A stretch of DNA of 64,000 nt, from positions 1 to 64,000 of the forward strand of contig NW_027489023.1 in assembly GCF_050948215.1 (NCBI RefSeq), read 5' to 3'. Source of the DNA: Halictus rubicundus (taxonomy: Eukaryota; Arthropoda; Insecta; Hymenoptera; Halictidae). Shown in pieces: positions 1-13,000 of this stretch; position 1 is the first letter of the stretch; each line of letters starts with the position of its first letter. Both the position numbers and the translations under genes were made by a program. The notes beneath the pieces are model-generated. The model saw only the letters and a list, made by a program, of their open reading frames with translations, was not told the DNA's origin and ran no database searches.

Positions 1-1869
1 CTATCATATCCTATCCTCTTTACTATAATATCATCTATCCTATCCTATCCGATCCTCTATCCTATCCTATCCTCTATCCTATCCTAATCTCTATCCTATC
101 CTATCCTATATCCTATGCTATCCTCTATCCTATCATATCCTCTATCCTATCCTATCCTGTATCCTATCCTATGCTCTATCCTATTCTATCCTCTATCCTA
201 TCCTATCCTCTATCCTATCCTATCCTCTATCCTATCCTATCCTCTATCCTATATCCTATCCTATCCTCTATCCTATCCCTATCCTCTATCCTATCCTATC
301 CTCTATTCTATCCTATCCTCTATCGTATCCTATCCTCTATCCTATCCAATCCTATATCGTATCCTCTATCCTATCCTATCCTCTATCCTATCCTATTCTC
401 TATCCTATCCAGTACCCTATCCTATCCTCTATCATATCCTATCCTCTTTACTATAATATCCTCTATCCTATCCTCTATCCTATCCTATCCTCTATCCTAT
501 CCTATCCTCTATCCAATCCTATCCTCTATCCTATCCTATCATATCCTCTATCCTATCCTATCCTCTATCCTATCCTATGCTCTATCCTATCCATCGTCTA
601 TCCTATCCTATCCTCTATCCTATCCTATCCTCTACCCAATCCTATCCTCTATCCTATCCTATCATATCCTCTATCCTATCCTATCCTCTATCCTATCCTA
701 TCCTCTATCCTATCCTATCCTATATCCTATCCTATCCTCTATTCTATCCTATCCTCTATCGTATCCTATCCTATATCCTATCCTATCCTCTATCCTATCC
801 TATCCTCTATCCTATCCTATCCTCTATTCTATCCTATCCTCTATCGTATCCTATCCTCTATCCTATCCAATCCTATATCGTATCCTCTATCCTATCCTAT
901 TCTCTATCCTATCCTATCCTCTATCCTATCCAGTCCCCTATCCTATCCTCTATCATATCCTATCCTCTTTACTATAATATCATCTACCCTATCCTATCCT
1001 ATCCTCTATCCTATCCTATCCTCTATCCTATCCTATCCTCTATCCTATCCTATCCTCTATCCTATCCTATCCTCTATCCAATCCTATCCTCTGTCCTATC
1101 CTATCATATCCTCTATCCTATCCTAACCTCTATCCTGTCCAATCCTATATCCTATTCTCTATCCTATCCTATCCTCTATCCTATCCTATCCTCTATCGTA
1201 TCCTATCCTCTATCCTATCCAATCCTATATCGTATCCTCTATCCTATCCTATCCTCTATCCTATCCTATCCTCTATCCTATCCAGTCCCCTATCCTATCC
1301 TCTATCATATCCTATCCTCTTTTCTATAATATCATCTATCCTATCCTATCCTATCCTCTATCCTATCCTATCCTCTATCCTATCCTCTATCCTATCCTAT
1401 CCTCTATCCTATCCTCTATCCTATCCTATCCTCTATCCTATCCTATCCTCTATCCAATCCTATCCTCTATCCTATCCTATCATATCCTCTATCCTATCCT
1501 ATCCTCTATCCTTTCCTATGCTCTATCCTATCCTATCCTCTATCCTATCCTATCCTCTATCCTATCCTATCCTCTACCCAATCCTATCCTCTATCCTATC
1601 CTATCATATCCTCTATCCTATCCTATCCTCTATCCTATTCAATCCTCTATCCTATCCTATCCTCTATTCTATCCTATCCTCTATCGTATCCTATCCTCTA
1701 TCCTATCCAATCCTATATCGTATCCTCTATCCTATCCTATCCTCTATCCTATCCTATCCTCTATCCTATCATATCCTCTATCCTATCCTATCCTGTATCC
1801 TATCCTATCCTCTATTCTATCCAATCCCCTATCCTATCCTCTATCCTATCCTATCCTCTATCATATCCT
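1..1869 (+). repeat. Partial block at left edge, near-copy of the 42.55-44.69 kb block
   Basis: Positions 1 to about 165 align with 42,553 onward (offset 42,552; the ATGCTATCC at 115 matches 42,667). From 171 the offset changes to 42,819 (171 matches 42,990; 1518 matches 44,337; 1870 matches 44,689). The change in offset means about 267 bp present in the 42.7-43.0 kb copy is missing here, with the join near 165. A single C is also missing near 592 (CCATCG instead of CCCATCG), which shifts the local reading frame. Base 1513 reads CTTTCC where the other copies read CTATCC. Confidence 0.8.
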
Positions 1870-4320
1870 ATGTTCTATCCTATCTTATCCTCTATCCTAT
1901 TCTATCCTCTATCCAATCCAATCCTCTATCCTATTCTCTATCCTATCCTATCCTATCCTCTATCCTATCCTACCCTCTATCCTATCCTATCCTATATCAT
2001 ATCCTATCCTCTATCCTATCCAATCCCCTATCCTCTCCTCTATCCTATCCTATACTCTATCATATCCTAACCTCTATCCTATCTTATCCTCTATCCTATT
2101 CTATACTCTATCCTATCCTTTCCGCTATCCTATCCTATCCTCTATCCTATCCTATCCTCTATCGTATCCTATCCTCTATCCTATCCTATCCTCTATCCTA
2201 TCCTATCCTCTATCCTATTCTATCCTCTATCCTATCCAATCCTATATCCTATTCTCTATCCTATCCTATCCTCTATCCTATCCTATCCTCTATCGTATCC
2301 TATCCTCAATCCTATCCAATCCTATATCGTATCCTCTAACCTATCCTATCCTCTATCCTATCCTATCCTCTATCCTATCCTATCCTCTATCCTATCCTAT
2401 CCTCTATCCTATCCATTCCCCTATCCTATCCTCTATCATATCCTATCCTCTTTACTACAATATCATCTATCCTATCCTATCCGATCCTCTATCCTATCCT
2501 ATCCTCTATCCTATCCTAATCTCTATCCTATCCTATCCTCTATCCTATGCTATCCTCTATCCTATCATATCCTCTATCCTATCCTATCCTGTATCCTATC
2601 CTATCCTCTATTCTATCCAATCCCCTATCCTATCCTATCCTCTATCGTATCCTATCCTCTATCCTATCCAATCCCATATCGTATCCTCTATCCTATCCTC
2701 TCCTGTATCCTATCCTATCCTCTATCCTATTCTATCCTCTATCCTGTCCAATCCTATATCCTATTCTCTATCCTATCCTATCCTCTATCCTATCCTATCC
2801 TCTACCCAATCCTATCCTCTATCCTATCCTATCATATCCTCTATCCTGTCCTATCCTCTATCCTATCCTATGCTCTATCCTATTCTATCCTCTATCCTAT
2901 CCTATCCTCTATCCTATCCTATCCTCTATCCTATCCTATCCTCTATCCTATATCCTATCCTATCCTCTATCCTATCCTATCCTCTATCCTATCCTATCCT
3001 CTATTCTATCCTATCCTCTATCGTATTCTATCCTCTATCCTATCCAATCCTATATCGTATCCTCTATCCTATCCTATCCTCTATCCTATCCTATTCTCTA
3101 TCCTATCCAGTACCCTATCCTATCCTCTATCATATCCTATCCTCTTTACTATAATATCCTCTATCCTATCCTCTATCCTATCCTATCCTCTATCCTATCC
3201 TATCCTCTATCCAATCCTATCCTCTATCCTATCCTATCATATCCTCTATCCTATCCTATCCTCTATCCTATCCTATGCTCTATCCTATCCCATCGTCTAT
3301 CCTATCCTATCCTCTATCCTATCCTATCCTCTACCCAATCCTATCCTCTATCCTATCCTATCATATCCTCTATCCTATCCTATCCTCTATCCTATCCTAT
3401 CCTCTATCCTATCCTATCCTATATCCTATCCTATCCTCTATTCTATCCTATCCTCTATCGTATCCTATCCTATATCCTATCCTATCCTCTGTCCTATCCT
3501 ATCCTCTATCCTATCCTATCCTCTATTCTATCCTATCCTCTATCGTATCCTATCCTCTATCCTATCCAATCCCATATCGTATCCTCTATCCTATCCTCTC
3601 CTGTATCCTATCCTATCCTCTATCCTATTCTATCCTCTATCCTGTCCAATCCTATATCCTATTCTCTATCCTATCCTATCCTCTATCCTATCCTATCCTC
3701 TATCCAATCCTATCCTCTATCCTATCCTATCATATCCTCTATCCTATCCTATCCTCTATCCTATCCTATGCTCTATCCTATCCTATCCTCTATCCTATCC
3801 TATCCTTTATCCTATCCTATCCTCTATCCTATCCTATCCTATATCCTATCCTATCCTCTATCCTATCCTATCCTCTATCCTATCCTATCCTCTATTCTAT
3901 CCTATCCTCTATCGTATCCTATCCTCTATCCTATCCAATCCTATATCGTATCCTCTATCCTATCCTATCCTCTATCCTATCCTATCCTCTATCCTATCCA
4001 GTACCCTATCCTATCCTCTATCATATCCTATCCTCTTTACTATAATATCATCTATCCTATCCTATCCTATCCTCTATCCTATCCTATCCTCTATCCTATC
4101 CTATCCTCTATCCTATCCTATCCTCTATCCTATCCTATCCTCTATCCAATCCTATCCTCTGTCCTATCCTATCATATCCTCTATCCTATCCTATCCTCTA
4201 TCCTATCCTATGCTCTATCCTATCCCATCGTCTATCCTATCCTATCCTCTATCCTATCCTATCCTCTACCCAATCCTATCCTCTATCCTATCCTATCATA
4301 TCCTCTATCCTATCCTATCC

Positions 4321-4612
4321 CATCGTCTATCCTATCCTCTATACTATTGTATCCCCTATCCTACCCTATTCTCTATCCTATCCTATCCAATCCCCTATCC
4401 TATCCTCTATCCTATCCTATCCTCAATCCCATCGAATCCTCTATCCTATCCTATCCTCTATGCTAACCTGTCCTCTACCCTATCCTATCCTCTATCCTAT
4501 CATATCATCTATCCAATCCTATCCTCTATCCTATCCTGTCCTCTATCCTATCATATCCTCTATCCTATGCTATCCTGCATCCTATCCTATCCTCTATTCT
4601 ATACAATCCCCT
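4321..4612 (+). repeat. Diverged module, copy 1 (block A)
   Basis: This is the stretch that departs furthest from the 17-mer. In order it carries CATCGTC, CTATACTATTGTATCCCC, CTACCCTATTC, CTCAATCCCATCGAATCC, CTATGCTAACCTGTCC, CATATCATC, CTATGCTATCCTGCATCC and CTATACAATCCCC. These near-unique strings make it the best anchor for copy counting. It is still recognisably built from CTATC-like words, so I see it as an old, degenerate stretch of the same satellite and not as an insertion. Confidence 0.85.
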
Positions 4613-7600
4613 ATCGTATCCTCTATCCTATCCTATCCTCTATCCTATCCTATCCTCTATCATATCCTATCCTCTATCCTATCCTATCCTCTATCCTATT
4701 CTATCCTCTATCCTATCCACTCCTATATCCTATTCTTTATCCTATCCTATCCTCTATCCTATCCTATCCTCTATCGTATCCTATCCTCTATCCTATCCAA
4801 TCCCATATCGTATCCTCTATCCTATCCTCTCCTGTATCCTATCCTATCCTCTATCCTATTCTATCCTCTATCCTATCCTATCCTCTATCCTATTCTCTAT
4901 CCTATCCTATCCTCTATCCTATCCTATCCTCTATCCAATCCTATCCTCTATCCTATCCTATCATATCCTCTATCCTATCCTATCCTCTATCCTATCCTAT
5001 GCTCTATCCTATCCTATCCTCTATCCTATCCTATCCTCTATCCTATCCTATCCTCTACCCAATCCTATCCTCTATCCTATCCTATCATATCCTCTATCCT
5101 ATCCTATACTCTATCCTATTCAATCCTCTATCCTATCCAATCCTATATCCTATTCTCTATCCTATACTATCCTCTATCCTATCCTATCCTCTATCGTATC
5201 CTATCCTCTATCCTATCCTATCCGATCCTCTATCCTATCCTATCCTCTATCCTATCCTATTCTCTATCCTATCCTATCCTCTATCCTATCCTATCCTCTA
5301 TCCTATCCTATCCTCTATCCTATCCTATCCTCTATCCAATCCTATCCTCTATCCTATCCTATCATATCCTCTATCCTATCCTATCCTCTATCCTATCCTA
5401 TGCTCTATCCTATCCTATCCTCTATCCTATCCTATCCTCTATCCTATCCTATCCTCTATCCTATCCTATCCTATATCCTATCCTATCCTCTATCCTATCC
5501 TATCCTCTATCCTATCCTATCCTCTATTCTATCCTATCCTCTATCGTATCCTATCCTCTATCCTATCCAATCCTATATCGTATCCTCTATCCTATCCTAT
5601 CCTCTATCCTATCCAGTCCCCTATCCTATCCTCTATCATATCGTATCCTCTTTACTATAATATCATCTACCCTATCCTATCATATCCTCTATCCTATCCT
5701 ATCCTCTATCCTATCCTATCCTCTATCCTATCCTATCCTGTACCCTATTCTATCCTCTATCCTATCCAATCCTATATCCTATTCTCTATCCTATCCTATC
5801 CTCTATCCTATCCTATCCTCTATCATATCCTATCCTCTATCCTATCTTATCCTCTATCCTATTCTATCCTCTATCCAATCCAATCCTCTATCCTATTCTC
5901 TATCCTATCCTATCCTATCCTCTATCCTATCCTACCCTCTATCCTATCCTATCCTATATCATATCCTATCCTCTATCCTATCCAATCCCCTATCCTCTCC
6001 TCTATCCTATCCTATACTCTATCATATCCTAACCTCTATCCTATCTTATCCTCTATCCTATTCTATACTCTATCCTATCCTTTCCGCTATCCTATCCTAT
6101 CCTCTATCCTATCCTATCCTCTATCGTATCCTATCCTCTATCCTATCCTATCATCTATCCTATCCTATCCTCTATCCTATTCTATCCTCTATCCAATCCA
6201 ATCCTATATCCTATTCTCTATCCTATCCTATCCTCTATCCTATCCTATCCTCTATCGTATCCTATCCTCTATCCTATCCAATCCTATATCGTAACCTCTA
6301 ACCTATCCTATCCTCTATCCTATCCTATCCTCTATCCTATCCTATCCTCTATCCTATCCAGTCCCCTATCCTATCCTCTATCATATCCTATCCTCTTTAC
6401 TATAATATCATCTATCCTATCATTTCCGATCCTCTATCCTATCCTATCCTCTATCCTATCCTAATCTCTATCCTATCCTATCCTCTATCCTATCCTATCC
6501 TCTATCCTATCATATCCTCTAACCTATCCTATCCTGTATCCTATCCTATCCTCTATTCTATCCAATCCCCTATCCAATCCTATCCTCTATCGTATCCTAT
6601 CCTCTATCCTATCCAATCCCATATCGTATCCTCTACCCTATCCTCTCCTGTATCCTATCCTATCCTCTATCCTATTCTATCCTCTATCCTGTCCAATCCT
6701 ATATCCTATTCTCTATCCTATCCTATCCTCTATCCTATCCTATCCTCTATCCTATCCTATCCTCTATCCTATCCTATCCTATATCCTATCCTATCCTCTA
6801 CCCTATACTATCCTCTATCCTATCCTATCCTCTATTCTATCCTATCCTCTATCGTATCCTATCCTCTATCCTATCCTATCCTCTATCCAGTCCTATCCTC
6901 TATCCTATCCTATCCTCTACCCAATCCTATCCTCTATCCTATTCAATCCTCTATCCTATCCAATCCTATATCCTATTCTCTATCCTATCCTAATCTCTAT
7001 CCTATCCTATCCTCTATCCTATCCTATCCTCTATCCTATCATATCCTCTATTCTATCCTATCCTCTATCGTATCCTATCCTCTATCCTATCCAATCCTAT
7101 ATCGTATCCTCTATCCTATCCTATCCTCTATCCTATCCTATCCTCTATCCTATCCAGTCCCCTATCCTATCCTCTATCATATCCTATCCTCTTTACTATA
7201 ATATCATCTACCTTATCCTATCCTATCCTCTATCCTATCCTATCCTCTATCCTATCCTATCCTCTATCCTATCCTATCCTCTATCCTATCCTATCCTCTA
7301 TCCAATCCTATCCTCTGTCCTATCCTATCATATCCTCTATCCTATCCTATCCTCTATCCTGTCCAATCCTATATCGTATCCTCTATCCTATCCTATCCTC
7401 TATCCTATCCTATCCTCTATCCTATCCAGTCCACTATCCTATCCTCTATCGTATCCTATCCTCTATCCTATCCAATCCCATATCGTATCCTCTACCCTAT
7501 CCTCTCCTGTATCCTATCCTATCCTCTATCCTATTCTATCCTCTATCCTGTCCAATCCTATATCCTATTCTCTATCCTATCCTATCCTCTATCCTATCCT

Positions 7601-7619
7601 ATCCTCTATCCAATCCTAT

Positions 7620-8955
7620 CCTCTATCCTATCCTATCATATCCTCTATCCTATCCTATCCTCTATCCTATCCTATGCTCTATCCTATCCTATCCTCTATC
7701 CTATCCTATCCTCTATCCTATCCTATCCTCTATCCTATCCTATCCTATATCCTATCCTATCCTCTATCCTATCCTATCCTCTATCCTATCCTATCCTCTA
7801 TCCTATCCTATCCTCTATCCAATCCTATCCTCTATCCTATCCTATCCTCTACCCAATCCTATCCTCTATCCTATCCTATCATATCCTCTATCCTATCCTA
7901 TCCTCTATCCTATTCAATCCTCTATCCTATCTAATCCTATATCCTATTCTCTATCCTATCCTAATCTCTATCCTATCCTATCCTCTATCCTATCCTATCC
8001 TCTATCCTATCATATCCTCTATCCTATCCTATCCTCTATCCTATATCCTATCCTATCCTCTATCCAATCCTATCCTCTATCCTATCCTATCATATCCTCT
8101 ATCCTATCCTATCCTCTATCCTATCCTATGCTCTATCCTATCCCATCGTCTATCCTATCCTATCCTCTATCCTATCCTATCCTCTACCCAATCCTATCCT
8201 CTATCCTATCCTATCATATCCTCTATCCTATCCTATCCTCTATCCTATCCTATCCTCTATCCTATCCTATCCTATATCCTATCCTATCCTCTATCCTATC
8301 CTATCATATCCTCTATCCTATCCTATCCTCTATCCTATCCTATGCTCTATCCTATCCTATCCTCTATCCTATCCTATCCTCTATCCTATCCTATCCTCTA
8401 TCCTATCCTATCCTATATCCTATCCTATCCTCTATCCTATCCTATCCTCTATCCTATCCTATCCTCTATCCTATCCTATCCTCTATCCAATCCTATCCTC
8501 TATCCTATCCTATCCTCTACCCAATCCTATCCTCTATCCTATCCTATCATATCCTCTATCCTATCCTATCCTCTATCCTATTCAATCCTCTATCCTATCT
8601 AATCCTATATCCTATTCTCTATCCTATCCTAATCTCTATCCTATCCTATCCTCTATCCTATCCTATCCTCTATCCTATCATATCCTCTATCCTATCCTAT
8701 CCTCTATCCTATATCCTATCCTATCCTCTATCCAATCCTATCCTCTATCCTATCCTATCATATCCTCTATCCTATCCTATCCTCTATCCTATCCTATGCT
8801 CTATCCTATCCCATCGTCTATCCTATCCTATCCTCTATCCTATCCTATCCTCTACCCAATCCTATCCTCTATCCTATCCTATCATATCCTCTATCCTATC
8901 CTATCCTCTATCCTATCCTATCCTCTATCCTATCCTATCCTATATCCTATCCTAT
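7620..8955 (+). repeat. 668-bp tandem duplication within block A
   Basis: Two adjacent copies, about 7,620-8,287 and 8,288-8,955, match at offset 668. The ATG at 7674 recurs at 8342, and the CCCATCG marker frame starting at 8128 recurs at 8796. Both copies carry CTATCTAATCC (about 7,934 and 8,602) where other blocks have CTATCCAATCC, so that substitution arose before the duplication. The edges lie in CTCTATCCTATCCTATCATATC context. Block B and the 33-kb and 39.7-kb counterparts do not have this second copy. Confidence 0.85.
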
Positions 8956-10089
8956 CCTCTATTCTATCCTATCCTCTATCGTATCCTATCCTATATCCTA
9001 TCCTATCCTCTATCCTATCCTATCCTCTATCCTATCCTATCCTCTATTCTATCCTATCCTCTATCGTATCCTATCCTCTATCCTATCCAATCCTATATCG
9101 TATCCTCTATCCTATCCTATTCTCTATCCTATCCTATCCTCTATCCTATCCAGTCCCCTATCCTATCCTCTATCATATCCTATCCTCTTTACTATAATAT
9201 CATCTACCCTATCCTATCCTATCCTCTATCCTATCCTATCCTCTATCCTATCCTATCCTCTATCCTATCCTATCCTCTATCCTATCCTATCCTCTATCCA
9301 ATCCTATCCTCTGTCCTATCCTATCATATCCTCTATCCTATCCTAACCTCTATCCTGTCCAATCCTATATCCTATTCTCTATCCTATCCTATCCTCTATC
9401 CTATCCTATCCTCTATCGTATCCTATCCTCTATCCTATCCAATCCTATATCGTATCCTCTATCCTATCCTATCCTCTATCCTATCCTATCCTCTATCCTA
9501 TCCAGTCCCCTATCCTATCCTCTATCATATCCTATCCTCTTTTCTATAATATCATCTATCCTATCCTATCCTATCCTCTATCCTATCCTATCCTCTATCC
9601 TATCCTCTATCCTATCCTATCCTCTATCCTATCCTCTATCCTATCCTATCCTCTATCCTATCCTATCCTCTATCCAATCCTATCCTCTATCCTATCCTAT
9701 CATATCCTCTATCCTATCCTATCCTCTATCCTATCCTATGCTCTATCCTATCCTATCCTCTATCCTATCCTATCCTCTATCCTATCCTATCCTCTACCCA
9801 ATCCTATCCTCTATCCTATCCTATCATATCCTCTATCCTATCCTATCCTCTATCCTATTCAATCCTCTATCCTATCCTATCCTCTATTCTATCCTATCCT
9901 CTATCGTATCCTATCCTCTATCCTATCCAATCCTATATCGTATCCTCTATCCTATCCTATCCTCTATCCTATCCTATCCTCTATCCTATCATATCCTCTA
10001 TCCTATCCTATCCTGTATCCTATCCTATCCTCTATTCTATCCAATCCCCTATCCTATCCTCTATCCTATCCTATCCTCTATCATATCCT

Positions 10090-13000
10090 ATGTTCTATCC
10101 TATCTTATCCTCTATCCTATTCTATCCTCTATCCAATCCAATCCTCTATCCTATTCTCTATCCTATCCTATCCTATCCTCTATCCTATCCTACCCTCTAT
10201 CCTATCCTATCCTATATCATATCCTATCCTCTATCCTATCCAATCCCCTATCCTCTCCTCTATCCTATCCTATACTCTATCATATCCTAACCTCTATCCT
10301 ATCTTATCCTCTATCCTATTCTATACTCTATCCTATCCTTTCCGCTATCCTATCCTATCCTCTATCCTATCCTATCCTCTATCGTATCCTATCCTCTATC
10401 CTATCCTATCCTCTATCCTATCCTATCCTCTATCCTATTCTATCCTCTATCCTATCCAATCCTATATCCTATTCTCTATCCTATCCTATCCTCTATCCTA
10501 TCCTATCCTCTATCGTATCCTATCCTCAATCCTATCCAATCCTATATCGTATCCTCTAACCTATCCTATCCTCTATCCTATCCTATCCTCTATCCTATCC
10601 TATCCTCTATCCTATCCTATCCTCTATCCTATCCATTCCCCTATCCTATCCTCTATCATATCCTATCCTCTTTACTACAATATCATCTATCCTATCCTAT
10701 CCGATCCTCTATCCTATCCTATCCTCTATCCTATCCTAATCTCTATCCTATCCTATCCTCTATCCTATGCTATCCTCTATCCTATCCTATCCTCTACCCA
10801 ATCCTATCCTCTATCCTATCCTATCATATCCTCTATCCTGTCCTATCCTCTATCCTATCCTATGCTCTATCCTATTCTATCCTCTATCCTATCCTATCCT
10901 CTATCCTATCCTATCCTCTATCCTATCCTATCCTCTATCCTATATCCTATCCTATCCTCTATCCTATCCTATCCTCTATCCTATCCTATCCTCTATTCTA
11001 TCCTATCCTCTATCGTATTCTATCCTCTATCCTATCCAATCCTATATCGTATCCTCTATCCTATCCTATCCTCTATCCTATCCTATTCTCTATCCTATCC
11101 AGTACCCTATCCTATCCTCTATCATATCCTATCCTCTTTACTATAATATCCTCTATCCTATCCTCTATCCTATCCTATCCTCTATCCTATCCTATCCTCT
11201 ATCCAATCCTATCCTCTATCCTATCCTATCATATCCTCTATCCTATCCTATCCTCTATCCTATCCTATGCTCTATCCTATCCCATCGTCTATCCTATCCT
11301 ATCCTCTATCCTATCCTATCCTCTACCCAATCCTATCCTCTATCCTATCCTATCATATCCTCTATCCTATCCTATCCTCTATCCTATCCTATCCTCTATC
11401 CTATCCTATCCTATATCCTATCCTATCCTCTATTCTATCCTATCCTCTATCGTATCCTATCCTATATCCTATCCTATCCTCTGTCCTATCCTATCCTCTA
11501 TCCTATCCTATCCTCTATTCTATCCTATCCTCTATCGTATCCTATCCTCTATCCTATCCAATCCCATATCGTATCCTCTATCCTATCCTCTCCTGTATCC
11601 TATCCTATCCTCTATCCTATTCTATCCTCTATCCTGTCCAATCCTATATCCTATTCTCTATCCTATCCTATCCTCTATCCTATCCTATCCTCTATCCAAT
11701 CCTATCCTCTATCCTATCCTATCATATCCTCTATCCTATCCTATCCTCTATCCTATCCTATGCTCTATCCTATCCTATCCTCTATCCTATCCTATCCTTT
11801 ATCCTATCCTATCCTCTATCCTATCCTATCCTATATCCTATCCTATCCTCTATCCTATCCTATCCTCTATCCTATCCTATCCTCTATTCTATCCTATCCT
11901 CTATCGTATCCTATCCTCTATCCTATCCAATCCTATATCGTATCCTCTATCCTATCCTATCCTCTATCCTATCCTATCCTCTATCCTATCCAGTACCCTA
12001 TCCTATCCTCTATCATATCCTATCCTCTTTACTATAATATCATCTATCCTATCCTATCCTATCCTCTATCCTATCCTATCCTCTATCCTATCCTATCCTC
12101 TATCCTATCCTATCCTCTATCCTATCCTATCCTCTATCCAATCCTATCCTCTGTCCTATCCTATCATATCCTCTATCCTATCCTATCCTCTATCCTATCC
12201 TATGCTCTATCCTATCCCATCGTCTATCCTATCCTATCCTCTATCCTATCCTATCCTCTACCCAATCCTATCCTCTATCCTATCCTATCATATCCTCTAT
12301 CCTATCCTATCCCATCGTCTATCCTATCCTCTATACTATTGTATCCCCTATCCTACCCTATTCTCTATCCTATCCTATCCAATCCCCTATCCTATCCTCT
12401 ATCCTATCCTATCCTCAATCCCATCGAATCCTCTATCCTATCCTATCCTCTATGCTAACCTGTCCTCTACCCTATCCTATCCTCTATCCTATCATATCAT
12501 CTATCCAATCCTATCCTCTATCCTATCCTGTCCTCTATCCTATCATATCCTCTATCCTATGCTATCCTGCATCCTATCCTATCCTCTATTCTATACAATC
12601 CCCTATCGTATCCTCTATCCTATCCTATCCTCTATCCTATCCTATCCTCTATCATATCCTATCCTCTATCCTATCCTATCCTCTATCCTATTCTATCCTC
12701 TATCCTATCCACTCCTATATCCTATTCTTTATCCTATCCTATCCTCTATCCTATCCTATCCTCTATCGTATCCTATCCTCTATCCTATCCAATCCCATAT
12801 CGTATCCTCTATCCTATCCTCTCCTGTATCCTATCCTATCCTCTATCCTATTCTATCCTCTATCCTATCCTATCCTCTATCCTATTCTCTATCCTATCCT
12901 ATCCTCTATCCTATCCTATCCTCTATCCAATCCTATCCTCTATCCTATCCTATCATATCCTCTATCCTATCCTATCCTCTATCCTATCCTATGCTCTATC

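Larger units (their letters stand above)
1870..10089 (+). repeat. Higher-order block A (8,220 bp)
   Basis: This is the longest block of domain I, running from one CTATGTTC landmark to the next. It holds the diverged module at 4339 and a 668-bp tandem duplication (about 7,620-8,955). From 8,796 onward it repeats the left-edge segment (577-1869) at offset 8,220. Its first 5.2 kb is the template-like version of block C (offset 14,767, constant from 1870 to about 7,050). Confidence 0.82.

Noticed and set aside
4600..4620. Short inverted repeats or terminators around CTATACAATCCCC
   Set aside because: No G-containing complementary arm exists nearby on the nearly G-free strand, so no stable hairpin can form.
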